DNA of 27,153 nucleotides from Azolla pinnata (GCA_037176905.1 JBBBWG010006036.1:1-27153); one strand, 5' to 3'; shown: positions 10,186-20,701, counted from the first letter of the stretch. A program made the numbers and translations. The notes: generated by a model from the sequence alone, not told the origin.

Positions 10186-10310
10186 GTTAGGTCATCTCAT
10201 GGAATGTTAGATGCAAGGAGACATTAGTGTTAGGTCATCTCATGGAATGTTAGATGCAAGGAGACATTAGTGTTAGGTCATCTCATGGAATGTTAGATGC
10301 AAGGAAACGA
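10186..10310 (+). repeat. 43-bp tandem repeat, three copies, abutting the gap
   Basis: Units start at 10186, 10229 and 10272 with GTTAGGTCATCTCATGGAAT and are almost identical; the third diverges near its end. On the minus strand the unit is a piece of the gag relic just after TSAYATDF. Because 43 is not a multiple of three, the expansion also shifts the frame. True copy number is unknown because the array meets the gap. Confidence 0.97.
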
Positions 10311-10973
10311 AAATCGGTAGCATATGCTGACGTTCGAGGATTCCCTTGTCTTAATCTTCAAAGTTTGTTGATTGATGGTTTTTCACTATTAATATTTTCA
10401 AAATAAGCTTGAAAATCCTTAATAAACTTTTCAAAATTACTTAATAATGGAGATGTTTTCCCCAATAGTGGTGCAAACCAAGATAGCATTGTTCCAAATA
10501 AAAGACTTCCTACTAAACCTACTCGTGCGTATCAGTTGGATAGCGTGCTGGATGCGTTTGTATTATTAGTCTTACTTGATTTAGGAAAACTCTAAATTAT
10601 GATCGAATACCATTAAACTTGGTCGGAAGACTAATTTTTGGCTCTTTAAATCCTTCAAGTCCTTCATTTGTGACCGTCTACAAATCCTCCAATAAACGTT
10701 GATTCTCTTACTCGAGTGCTGAAAATTTGGCTTCCAGAGCGAGATATTGTTCTTGGTCGATAACGGTCATGATTATCAAAGGTTTATGTAACACTAAAAA
10801 TGACACATGGCCAAGATTCATTTGTATGACACAACATGTGGCCAATATTCACTAGAAATCCACGCACCAAAATTTCGGAATGAAATATCGTATTGTATAA
10901 TATTATTTTTTATGTGTTGGATAAGGTCATCGGTTTGATCCTTGGTATGTCAACCCTTACTATATCACGCTAT

Positions 10974-11760
10974 CATGACACATGGTGATATATGTGGACA
11001 CCTCCTAAACCCCCTTTATTACTACTGCACAATATTTCATTAGCTTAATAGATGATTTTAGCCGTTTCATCATTCTTTACGTTCTCAAAAAGAAAATGAA
11101 GTCTTTGAAGTATTCCAATCGTATTTAAAGTTATGACCAAACTTCAGATCTTATCTCGCCTAAATTAGGCCACGTTTTAAAATGATAGTAGTGGGGAACA
11201 TGACTCTCGTAAATTCTTAAGGCTATATATATGGAATATGTCACAAACTCTCTATACTATATCACCCGATCAACAAATAGTTTGTCAAAGTGTAAGAATA
11301 GGAGCGTACTCAAGAAGGGATGACTTGTCGATCTATCCCAAAATTGTTGAGAAGTCATTGGCACGTGTTATATGCAAAATAGGGGATTCGGCAAATCATT
11401 AAGAATAATTGTTCCTTTTGAATTTGACGCGGTTATAAACCTAACCTAGATAATCTTTGGATATTTGAATGTATTGCTTTTGCTTTTGCCCTAAAAGATA
11501 AAAGACAAGCTTGATGCGAGAAGAAATAAAGTGATGAATCTTTCATCGGCTATGAAGAAGTGAATGGATATATGCCATATAAGCTCTTTAACTTGAAAGC
11601 CCAATCAATATGTTTTAGTCATAATATCATCTTTAAAAAAGTGGACAACTTTCGACGATGCTTAGCTCCCCTGGATATCCCTCTGACTTATCATTCCTCA
11701 CTTGATGAAAAAAAATGGACTACTTTCAACAATGCTTATGCCTTAGAATTCTAGAACAAT
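10974..11760 (+). pseudogene. Ty1/copia integrase-region relic
   Basis: Plus-strand translation in shifting frames gives HGDICGHLLNP at 10981, YFISLIDDFSRFIILYVLKK from 11033 (integrase core, usually YFVSFIDDFSRY), GEHDSRKFLR near 11194, and a KNRS remnant of the usual ERKNRT. A long stretch from about 11438 to 11754 then has LWIFECIAFAFALKDKR, FIGYEEVNGYMPYKLFN and FSHNIIF, the conserved segment between integrase and reverse transcriptase. Several stops and frameshifts show it is dead. No LTRs, gag or reverse transcriptase were recognised around it. It lies opposite in strand to the gypsy relic next to it, so it is a separate insertion. Confidence 0.82.
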
Positions 11761-12268
11761 TTCACTTCAGGGGAATGAAGAAGTATTATAAATAAACAAA
11801 TATAATAAATGAATATTTTCTAGATATAGATATCTATATATATATATCGATCGAATGGATATGAAAGGACAAACATATATCGTCTTCATCATCAATCGAA
11901 CATACAACACAACTTTGACCTGGATCTATCCAACTCTCTCTTCTCTCTTCTTTATATACCTGGAGGCACAACATCAGGAGGCATATGCCTTTGATTGCTA
12001 GCGCCACGTGATGCAGGTCGAGCAACAAAGATCCTTGGAAGAGGACGACAGTGGAGCTCGAGGCAGCAATCTTGCCTAAGGAGGCACTGTCTAATTGCAA
12101 TAGTTATATATATAAAGGCTTGAGTCGAAAGCTGTTCACCCATGATGTTCGGACTCGGCTTGACACCCGACCACGTAGAGAAGACGAGAACTGGCGTTCC
12201 CTCTAGCTATCCGTAATGCCGCCGTATCACGGTAACAATGCCGATCGACGAACTCTAATTCGCCAGTT
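11761..12268. other. AT-rich intergenic stretch
   Basis: No gene recognised. There is a TA/GATA-rich palindromic patch at about 11820-11850. Short minus-strand open frames (11834-12100, 11952-12143) have no recognisable domain. Confidence 0.6.
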
Positions 12269-12294
12269 GCTCTGCAACAAGGTTTTGTTGAATA
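12269..12294 (+). pseudogene. second synthetase fragment (exon 7/intron 7 junction)
   Basis: A 26-base exact match to 5233-5258, spanning the exon 7 donor site (GCAACAAG|GTTTTG). Similarity continues weakly for about 10 bases on the right. It lies on the same strand as, and downstream of, the fragment at 9225-9389, the same order as in the intact gene. Confidence 0.8.
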
Positions 12295-13507
12295 CTTTGT
12301 ATAAACAACCGTCATATCGGTTCGATTTGCACCAAATCGAGAGTCGGCATGAACCAGCCGGACTCTACAATGTATGTGCATGAGCGATGATTATGTGTAA
12401 ATTGAACATAATTATAGAATTCGGTATCGTGATAACACTCTTTTTGTTATGCTTTCTATAATGATGTGTTTCTCATTTCCGATTTTGAATGACTGCACTT
12501 GTTTTCGTATCTTTAACGTTAGGACTTGGTACACATCCTATTGTACTTCCCTTCTATTTTGTTTCCTGTAAAACTCATTTTTCCTAGTATTAATTTCAAA
12601 GCGCGAAGAGAACCTTTAATATTATCCTCCTCTCTAGATCTTGTAAAGTCACTAGATGCTCAATCAGAGCTTAATTGGTAGTCGAATTAATAGAATAATT
12701 TGCAGGTCATACTGCGACAATATCAACCGACTAAGATATTCTCACAGGCATATTTTGAGGTTGCTGCTAGATTAGAAGTGCATGCTTAAACATCTTGTTG
12801 ATTGTTGATAACAAATCAGTGAGAAGATCTGTTGGTCACAAAATAAATATTAATCCAGCACTAGTACGACGTAGTAGCAAAATTATATTGCACATCACGT
12901 GTTGCATTTGCGTGCGATGATAAGCTCTCCGATGAGTAACGATATCAAATGTTGATTCATATATGACTTGTGTGTTGTGCAATATTGGGCCCATCTGAAA
13001 ATATAGATCTTAATCTAATTTGAGCTGAGATTGGAGCAAGACTCGAGAGTAATGTTCTATACATATAAGATTTTCATATGTTTTTCTCCCGTTGCCCTAG
13101 AAATTTGGCTAAAAAACTATATGTTAGGAAATTAAAGAGAAAGACGAAGCAAAATACAAGGGGAATTTCTCATCATTTGAATCTTGAGAATATTTGCCTT
13201 GGATTGAGCACTGGTTCTCTCGATTTTAGGAAGCTTTTCTGCGTGTCTTTCGAGATAAATATTATAATCAAGTCTTATTTCCCAATCAACGTAATAAGAA
13301 TAAGAATAGGATATATCCTTATTCAACAAGAAGATGTTTGTTGTTTCTGTTGATTTTGCAGGCAATATTCCGGCGTTCATTCATCTGCATCGATTGAATC
13401 GCTAATCGCCCACATGAAAATTATAGAGATTCAGTAAGAATTAATAGTACTCACAATATTATCCAGTGAATCACATGGCCATACCTCGACTACTCTAACT
13501 TACTATT
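12295..13507. other. intergenic region upstream of the EPF-like gene
   Basis: No gene recognised. It must contain the EPF-like gene's promoter. A pyrimidine-rich stretch ending TTTTGCAG near 13362 followed by a GTAAGA near 13432 could bound a 5' untranslated exon, but nothing confirms this. Confidence 0.55.
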
Positions 13508-15848
13508 ATGATCATCATGAGGATCAAATCGGCGCCTGCTGCAAGATTCTTGATTCTCATAGCTCTCTTCTGCTTCTTCTTCTTCCTCCTCCTCCTCATC
13601 ATCCTCATCTTCTTCTTCCCGTTTGCTAATAATTCCATGGCTATTATAGATCACTCCACCACCATGAGCGATCACATTGCGAATTATCATCGCTCTCATC
13701 AGCACCATCATCACGTCGAAGGTAATAAATCATCGAAGCCCATATTTGTTTAGCGTTCCCGATTAATTCTTGGTTAGAGATAATTACTTACCCTTCATTG
13801 TGTACGTATCTAACAGCATAATAATCGCGCCAATCCTAGTAATAAATAAGAAAAATATAACCATAACCCTGGCATTTGTAGTAACAATATTGCTATTATT
13901 ATTGCTAACGTAGCAGTTGAAGTGAGATTAGTACTAATAATAAAATTCTTTGATCTATTTAGTACTATTATTAGAATTAAAATGATTATTATGAAGACAG
14001 CTAAGGATGTGCTGATGAATAGTCTAGTAATTTACATTCATTTTTATTACTTTTACTAGTTTGATCAATCTGGATTTCGATAATTTGAGATTGTAATAAA
14101 TTTTTGACAAATATTCATGTAATTACATCCATGGCTGCAGGTATTTCTTCCTCAGATTCTTCTGCCAATCAGCTCCGGCATATTACACATAACATGAATA
14201 TAGACCAGCCAATACCCGCACCTGATGGAAATAATGGTGATGATCATGATGCAGTAAGTATTTGTACTAAGTAGGATCAATCTTTCTTTGAGCTTGTCTC
14301 ATTAAGGTCAAATTATGCTGCATGATTCGGGCATATTAGTAGCAATATGTATCAGCCATATTTGATCACTGCAGTCATGGTATGACATAACTTTGACATG
14401 ATCGACAGCTGATTTTCTAAATTTGAAGGCTATAATTAACTGTTAAAATTTTAATTAGCGTGTGGTTAGGACTGGAGGCGTGCTAATTAGGGAATCATAC
14501 AAATCAAGGAATGGTTGAGGAAATTATATGACATTGAGAATTAGACAAAGTCATCAGCTAATATGGACCGTGATGCAGGGTGTTAAAGATCAGATAGAAA
14601 TGCATGGGGAAAATTAAAGTATGGTAATAAACTAAACTTAGGTAGGATGCCAATTCATGTCGGAATTGAATGACGTAAATGAGAGCAAAATCCACGAAGA
14701 AATATGGAAGCAGATAGAGTTTAATGAAGTAGTTAGAGAAATTGGAGACAAGGAATTATTATTATGATAGGATTTTATGCCCGGGATTGCATATCGTAGT
14801 TGTTATATGTAAATTGTATGCAATGTGTAGATATATATAAGTATATGGAAAAATTACCAAAAAAATGCCTAACGAAATTTAAAATTACATCTGACGCCTA
14901 CTAAGATTAGAAATTATAAAATAACGTCCGAGTTTTATTTAAAAAATTTATTTACACCAAATCAATCAATTGTGAGCTCAGTTAACGTTATATTAATTAA
15001 TTTATTAACGTTAATTAAATCAAATTAGCACGTCAATAAATAACTAGATTCTAAAGTTACGAACTTCTGCTAGTCGAATGTAGTAATTAGGGAACCGATT
15101 AAGAATAAAATCAGTTGATGTTATACTAACGGACTGAATCGGGCGTTAATTTTTAGTTGAAGATAAGAGCAGGCGCGAATTTGTAATTTTTATTTCAACG
15201 GACGTTAAAATGTAATTTATAATTCTTTGAGGCATTTTGGTGGTAATTCTACCAACATAGAAAGAAAGAAAGAAAGATATATTAACGTCTTCTTAGGCCA
15301 ATACTGGCCCATGAGACAAAGAGTACACTAAAGTGTATTGAATCATGAATGACATGATCGATGTGTAGGCAATACGGATGGGACCGATCAGGGCGATTGT
15401 GAAGCGAAGCAACCGGAAGCTTCTTGACGAATTAGAGCCACCGGATCAGATGACGAAAGATCAGGATCATATCGGTGATGATGATGCTGAGAAGAACATG
15501 CAGAATCTGATGGGCTCACGGCCGCCTTCATGCATGGGAAGGTGCGGCGCCTGCGTGCCTTGCAATGCCGTGCAGGTCACTGTCGTCTCCCGGGGCACCG
15601 ATAAGTACACTCCGATTATCGGCGCCGGCTCAGATCATCGACAGTTTTATGATCTGCAGATCGATCAGCGGCCGCTGGCTGCAGATCATCGGCATGATCT
15701 GCAGATCGATCTGCGGCCGCTGGCTGATCATGATCAGCTGATCGCAGCTCATCACATTCATCCCGCCCTACAACATGCCCATCAAGACTCGCCTTACTAC
15801 AGCGTCGCTTGGAGATGCCTCTGCAGAGGCAACTACTTCCTTCCTTAA
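13508..15848 (+). CDS. EPIDERMAL PATTERNING FACTOR-like (EPFL) secreted peptide precursor with an expanded loop, 3 exons
   Basis: EPFL peptides are secreted cysteine-rich ligands of ERECTA-family receptor kinases and steer stomatal patterning and organ growth. Exons are 13508-13721, 14141-14253 and 15369-15848; phases 1 and 0 join to 268 residues, long for the family. Residues 13-37 form a very hydrophobic signal segment after basic Arg5/Lys7. A variable His- and Asp-rich propeptide follows. The mature domain starts near residue 158 with GSRPPSC. Cysteines at 164, 168, 171 and 174 (C-x3-C-x2-C-x2-C) and at 259 and 261 (YYSVAWRCLC) match the six-Cys family pattern, and the protein ends FLP at the usual distance. 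The loop between Cys174 and Cys259 has 84 residues, about 35 of them an internal repeat. The subfamily is not resolved. ATG 13508 is the first in frame; Met4 is an alternative. Confidence 0.85.
14849..15250. mobile_element. MITE-like inverted-repeat element in EPFL intron 2
   Basis: The left end (14849-14889) and the reverse complement of the right end (15211-15250) share about 40 bases at roughly 85% identity, including AATTACC, AAAATGCCT and AAATTACA. The ~400-base AT-rich element has no coding capacity. I cannot find a convincing target-site duplication, so the superfamily is open. Confidence 0.65.
15258..15276 (+). repeat. (AAAG)n microsatellite
   Basis: Four AAAG units directly beside the right end of the inverted-repeat element. 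Confidence 0.85.
15633..15750 (+). repeat. in-frame coding tandem repeat in the EPFL loop
   Basis: Unit 1 (15633-15683, 51 bases) and unit 2 (15684-15725, 42 bases) differ by a 9-base indel and point changes; a partial third follows. Both read DHR...DLQID.RPLA. The block contains 11 GATC sites and two GCGGCCGC palindromes in about 120 bases, far denser than its surroundings. Confidence 0.9.
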
Positions 15849-15904
15849 ATCCAACCCCATCAACTTTGAGCTCAACTCCTGCACTTTGAGCATAGATTGC
15901 TTAT

Positions 15905-16165
15905 CATCATCCTTTTTTCTCTTTCATAAAAAGATTCATACTAGTATTAATGGCTCCCTTTTTTTTCCCACAAAAAGATTCCTACAAATATTAATGTCCT
16001 TGTTTTTTCTCACAAAAAGATTCCTACTAGTTGTCCTTTTTTTGTCTTACAAAAAAGATTCATACTAGTATTACTGGGGTTTTTTCCCCCATAAAAAGAT
16101 TAATACTACTATTAATGGGCCCCTTTTTCAATAAAAAAAGATTGATACTGGTATTAATGGGGTGC
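15905..16165 (+). repeat. ~45-50 bp degenerate tandem repeat after the EPFL gene
   Basis: About six units of the form CTTTTTT...ACAAAAAGATTCATACTAGTATTAATGG, with homopolymer length drift. An AATAAA at 16131-16136 could serve as the EPFL poly(A) signal, but its position in repeat DNA makes this uncertain. Confidence 0.85.
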
Positions 16166-16207
16166 ACTGCACAAACTGATCCGGCATGAGTAACTAAAAT
16201 TTGTGCA

Positions 16208-16266
16208 TCGCTGATTTAAGTTTCATACAAAATTAAACTCCTGATTTAAGTTTCATACAAAATTAG
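16208..16266 (+). repeat. ~32-bp direct repeat, two copies
   Basis: CTGATTTAAGTTTCATACAA followed by AATTA occurs twice with a 7-base spacer. No function is apparent. Confidence 0.85.
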
Positions 16267-16316
16267 ACTTTGTTTGAACCTAGATATTTGAAGAGCATGT
16301 TATATTATAAGCTACT

Positions 16317-16750
16317 ACCCTAATTATTATATTCCAGCTTCCTGATTGATCGTAATGCTCTAGGTTCTGCACGATCATCCATGATCATCATCATCATCTT
16401 AAAACCCTAATTATTTTTTTATTCGAGCTTTCTGATTCATCATGATGCACTTGTTCCGCGACCAATGATCACCATCTTGAAACCCTCAGTATTTTACTAT
16501 TAGAGCTTCCGGATCGATCATAATGCACTAGTTCCACGATTGATGATCGCCACCTTAAAACCCTAATTATTTTATCTGAGCTTTTTGGTTGACAACAATG
16601 CGCTAGTTCCACGATCGATGATCGCCATCTTAACATCCTAATTATTTTATTCGAGCTTTCGGATTGATCATAATGGACTAGTTACATGAGCGAATGATTG
16701 CCATCTTAAAACCCTAATTATTCTATTCGAGCTTTCTAAACGATCATAAT
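16317..16750 (+). repeat. ~76-bp tandem array with telobox motifs
   Basis: Six monomers; the GAGCTT (or CAGCTT) landmark lies at 16335, 16425, 16503, 16578, 16653 and 16729, so the period is 75-78 bases. The first gap is 90 because of a CAT expansion. Monomers share CGATCATAATGCACTAGTTC, GATGATCGCCATCTT and AAACCCTAATTATT. AAACCCTAA, the plant telobox, is intact at 16402, 16558 and 16709 and degraded in the others. Confidence 0.92.
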
Positions 16751-16785
16751 GCATCTCTACAACAGAATAGAATAATTAGGGTTTG
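16709..16785. repeat. inverted repeat closing the telobox array
   Basis: AAACCCTAATTATTCTATTC at 16709-16728 is mirrored by its reverse complement at 16765-16784, giving a long hairpin around a ~36-base loop. Confidence 0.9.
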
Positions 16786-16811
16786 AATACCATTGTTGTT
16801 GGCGCTCCAAA

Positions 16812-16857
16812 GGAATAATTATTCATTCATCTTAGGAATAATTATTCATTCATCTTG
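16812..16857 (+). repeat. 23-bp tandem duplication
   Basis: GGAATAATTATTCATTCATC plus three bases is repeated at 16812 and 16835, identical but for the last base. Confidence 0.95.
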
Positions 16858-18145
16858 CTCAGCTGTCTTAATGCTCAATGCTGAAAATCATTCATTGATG
16901 AAAGTTGGGGCGCGCATAATCTTTGAAAAGAGAGCAGGGCTGGACTTTTTTTAACTGTAAAATCTGGATTCATCGCTTCGCGTACAAGGATTGGCCGATT
17001 TAGGCTCTGTGGTGTCAAGTACATCACATAAGCTTCTTCTTTTGCCTCCAAAAGTAGCTAGCTAGTAATAAAACTCTTGAACTACGGTGTTCAAATGCTG
17101 AATTCAAGAACCTTTTGAATGAGCCCCAACATTGGTTTCATCGTGCCGCGCTTCCCGGTCCACGGGTGGTCAACCAAGTGTGGTTTATCAGGGGATGGAC
17201 TTTGACACCTCCGATCATCTTTTGGGTCTTCGATCAACAAGACATCATGTTACCCAACATGCAGTGACCATCTATCTGGATGACGATTCACACGTTTGTC
17301 GATTGGTCACGACGAGGGTACTAAAAATCCTTGCTCTTGCCAGCTGAGCTGGAATGAAGGCCTAGAGATGTCAAGTTGGTATAAGAATTTGGTCCCATAC
17401 CATATCCTACAAAGCTTCCGCCCAATGATTTGATTTTAAGCGATTGGTCGATCACATTTGCTATTTCAAAATTTTTATTAAATCGAATCAAAAGGTTTTG
17501 CTGAAAGAATCGCTTCCTCAGAAACTCCTCATGAAACGAAATTAGCAATTCCAAAACCATTTGTAATTGTTACCAATACCAGATCGGTGGAAGGGATGCA
17601 ATATAGAGTTATAGATATGGATAGGCCCTAATAGAAGAAGATAGCCCAAAGTAATAGTTTTATTAGTTAAGCAAATGGAAGCCACCCAAACTATAATCAC
17701 ATAGCATAATATGGTTTTTGTATTCCATAAGTAGGCATCCAAATTAAGGTGCGCAATGTGGTGAAACTAAGGTTCCACATCTAAGATTGATCATGCGATT
17801 GCCTAAGGTTAGATTAGATAGACATTGGATACCGGGATCGCGCTTGCATATATTTCTATACCTTAGAAATGCATCTATATATCTATTCCCTTAAGACCTT
17901 ATGCCTCCGCCCCGAAACCCATAACATTCCCAATGTCGGTTGTGTCTAGGAGCTTGGATGGTGGACATGTGAAACCCTTGGTAAGGCTATATGCGTACCC
18001 ATATATTTGGAGGTGAACAGTGTGAAATGGAAGATCACGACAATATTATTACATTTTAAACATTCCATGTTAAATTTCTCTAATCCACACTCAAAGGTCA
18101 TGAGAAATGCGATGCTTTTACACTAGCATCCTAAAACCAATTGTG
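16858..18145. other. intergenic stretch without a recognised gene
   Basis: Open frames at 17132-17347 (+), 17321-17560 (-) and 17542-17742 (-) show no domain or convincing start, and no transposon protein was recognised. Confidence 0.55.
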
Positions 18146-18213
18146 ACCCCCACCGTGGGGCAGCTCAAACCCATTACTAGGTTATGAACCTTGTACTCGA
18201 CCAACTAAGAAAT
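18146..18213 (-). repeat. tRNA-Lys-derived module (partial family B copy)
   Basis: Read on the minus strand this follows plant tRNA-Lys(CUU): TTAGTTGGTCGAG (D arm, box A), ACAAGGTTCATAACCT (anticodon stem-loop, with CAT where CTT would be), GGGTTTGAGC (T arm, box B) and CCCCACGGTGGGGG toward the 3' end. The acceptor stem is degraded, a two-base insertion lies after the T loop, and no working tRNA is expected. The family B tail (TGATATGGAATC, GGTCATGATTTGCACGGTTT) continues to about 18420. Confidence 0.75.
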
Positions 18214-18420
18214 CGGCCAATGCCGTGAATTTTAGAATGTGAACAAAAAAATCAAGTTTGTAATATAAATGTTTTTTGCTTGATATGGAATCATACAATC
18301 CCTAGTCAATAAGTGCGCTATCAACCGTAAGCTCTGATTCTACGATGCTAAGCTGGCTTTACGTAATGAATAGGTCATGATTTGCACGGTTTACAATGTG
18401 TTGGATGGTAAGATACGTGC

Positions 18421-19269
18421 CCCATTGTTAAACTTGTGACAACCCTAAGAAGATGTTAATTCAAAGGAGCAATCTCTTCAATGCATAAGAGCCAAGGTTT
18501 CGTTTTAGGTATTGAAATTCCATTGATGGGGAGGATCAAACAATTGAGTTTGGTGCTTCATAACATGTTTTGAGAGTCTACATTGGTAGCATCTTGGATG
18601 GCAAGTAGACACCTTATGTAGAGTGCAAACATTGAAGTCCAACCTTAAGACTTGTTATGTGATAAACTCAACTTTATGATGCAATCGTTGACAAGCATAG
18701 AGAATCTACTCATCAGAAGATTCTCATGCATTCATGAGTATATCCCTCACCTTTTGCAGTCACCTAGATGCACCCTAGACATGACATGATGTGAGAAATT
18801 TTTCATGTTAGTATATATGGCACACTTTTGTGCAATGGACTATATATACAAATATTATCCTTGACCGTATTCTCTTGATTTCTGTCTCCATCTCTGTCCT
18901 AAAACACCTACTTCTTTGTCATGCACAATCCTGCACAGAACCTTACTTCTTTACATGGTTTTTGACTACAAGGGTTCAACAAAACCTCAACTACCATCAT
19001 CTAGTTGCGTCACATAGCAAAGATGTTGCCAACAAATTGACAATTGGTATTGTAGTGAGGCTACGTAGTAGCAAGGCAAAATAAATCAGGAGAGATTGAA
19101 ACACTAGCCGATCACAACAAGGTAAACATGCAAATGGGCAGCTCGCTTCCTATAGAGAAGTCAGAGCGTAACACTTCTGACGCATGGGAGTACAAGATGC
19201 ACCACTAAATGCTTGGCCAAAGATACTAGAGCTACATTGAATGTGCAAACAAAGAAGCATAAGAGCTGA
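18421..19269. other. repeat-flanking stretch without a recognised gene
   Basis: No coding signature recognised. The 84-codon frame at 18830-19084 has no domain. The sequence lies between two partial family B copies and may be older inserted DNA. Confidence 0.5.
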
Positions 19270-19432
19270 CACACAAAGACGATTCACCAATTGCTAGTCT
19301 CTTATAGTTTCAATATATGTATTGTTCATTTTACGATATTGTGTACAAATGTTTTGCATCTTGCATTTCCAACAGCTTTAGCTTGATATGGAATCCTACT
19401 CATTTAGCAAAACGCCAATAATGAGCTCAAAT
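19270..19432. repeat. partial family B repeat
   Basis: Contains the family B landmarks TTATAGTTTCAATAT, TTTTGCATCTTGCATTTCCA and GCTTGATATGGAATCCTACT, also present near 22940, 23810, 24690 and 25550. It ends abruptly where the family A array begins. Confidence 0.8.
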
Positions 19433-20701
19433 TACCAGAGGTCTAGTTTTCAATGAAGTGAGATGTCCATTTAGAGATGTCAAGCTCTAAAACTAGAATT
19501 TTCCAAGCTTGCTGGTAGCAGATGTGTTACAAATGTTATTTTGCTTTGATTGGATCGGATTTCGACATTTTGCACTTTATCAAATACTCTAAATTTTGAA
19601 AAAATATCGAATTTTCCTTAAGCAAAATGTTGAAGGTTCAACATTTCCCATTGGATTTGTTAGGTTTTTTAGTTTGAGTGCATATCTAGTCCTCGTAAAC
19701 TGCCATTGCTTGAGCGTTTCCCATGAAATATTGGAAGAAATTAGTTGGAACATTGATCTTCTTGCTCTTTTCTTTGTTAGAGGTTATGCCAGGTCTACTA
19801 CTTCTATATGTTAGGTTTGGTACTTGAACCGCATAACTAGTCTCCATAAACCGCCATTGCTATAACGTTTCCCATTAAATATTTAAATTAAGAGAAATTG
19901 GTTGTAACATTGATCTCTTAAGTCTTTCCTAGAGGGTGTGCTAGGTCTACTACTTTAACTACCTTGAGTCGAGTGTGTCCTAGAGTGTTAAAACTACAAA
20001 AGTTTGAGTGTACAATGACATGAGCTCGTTGGTAGCAGATGTGTCGTAAATGATATTTTAATTTGATTTGATCGTGATTTTTTACATTCTATGTTTGTTT
20101 AAACACATTTAAATTTGAAAATAATATCAAATAAAATTATGGAAAATTCAAGCACTTGTAGCTCACTAGATAGAGTGTCTATTTCCTACAAGGACACTAG
20201 TCCGTTTGCTGGTGATAATTTGACGGCGTAACTAGTGTGTACTAGGCTTTCTCTATAAGGAGGCTTTGCTCTAGCATTTCCTAGAGAACATTTAGATTAC
20301 CGGAGATTACCAGAGGTTTAGTTTTCAATGAAATGTGGTGTGCATTTAGAGATGTCAAGCTCTAAAACTAAAATTTTCCAAGCTTGTTGGTAGTAGATGT
20401 GTTACAAATGTTATTTTGCTTTGATTGGATAGGGATTTTGACATTTTGCGCTTAATCGAATACTCTAAATTTTGAAAATGTATTGAATAAAATTGACAAA
20501 AATATGAAGCACTTCTAGCGGCTTGGTGGATAGAGCATGTGCTTCCTAAGAACAAGGTGGAAGGTTCGCCCTTTGCTAGGTTTGCTAGCTTTAGTGCATT
20601 AGTAATGTCTTTGGTCGAGTGTCTTCCATATAGCATGTAGATAGGCAAAGATTTGTTCGAACATCAATCTATTGAATGTTTCCTAGTGGGTGTGCTGGGT
20701 T

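Larger units (their letters stand above)
9880..10770 (-). pseudogene. Ty3/gypsy-type gag relic (DUF4939/Retrotrans_gag-like), interrupted by the assembly gap
   Basis: Minus-strand translation shows a retrotransposon Gag in pieces. From the ATG at 10770 there is a helical, Glu/Gln-rich N-terminus. Then come KISLPTKFNG, FLNQVRLIIQ..P.RYPTD, SWFAPLL..TSPLL.NFEKFI, RLRQG and TSAYATDF (to about 10305), in the order of the Gag capsid-like domain. After the gap, 10085-9880 continues with NDVKDLFLRFPEDL and AIRCDNWLFE. The reading frame is dead: in-frame stops at 10710-10708, 10680-10678 and in the core, and a frameshift near 10540. The first two stops replace expected Gln codons and a later one an expected Trp codon, each a C:G to T:A change as left by cytosine deamination. 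This Gag type (sushi/PEG10-like and fungal gypsy) differs from the common plant chromovirus Gag. Confidence 0.8.

Noticed and set aside
13490..13714. Antisense acidic frame over EPFL exon 1
   Set aside because: It is the complement of the CTC/TTC-rich signal-peptide codons.
18146..18213. Functional tRNA-Lys gene
   Set aside because: The acceptor stem is degraded, an insertion follows the T loop and the anticodon is changed; similar decayed copies recur in the satellite.
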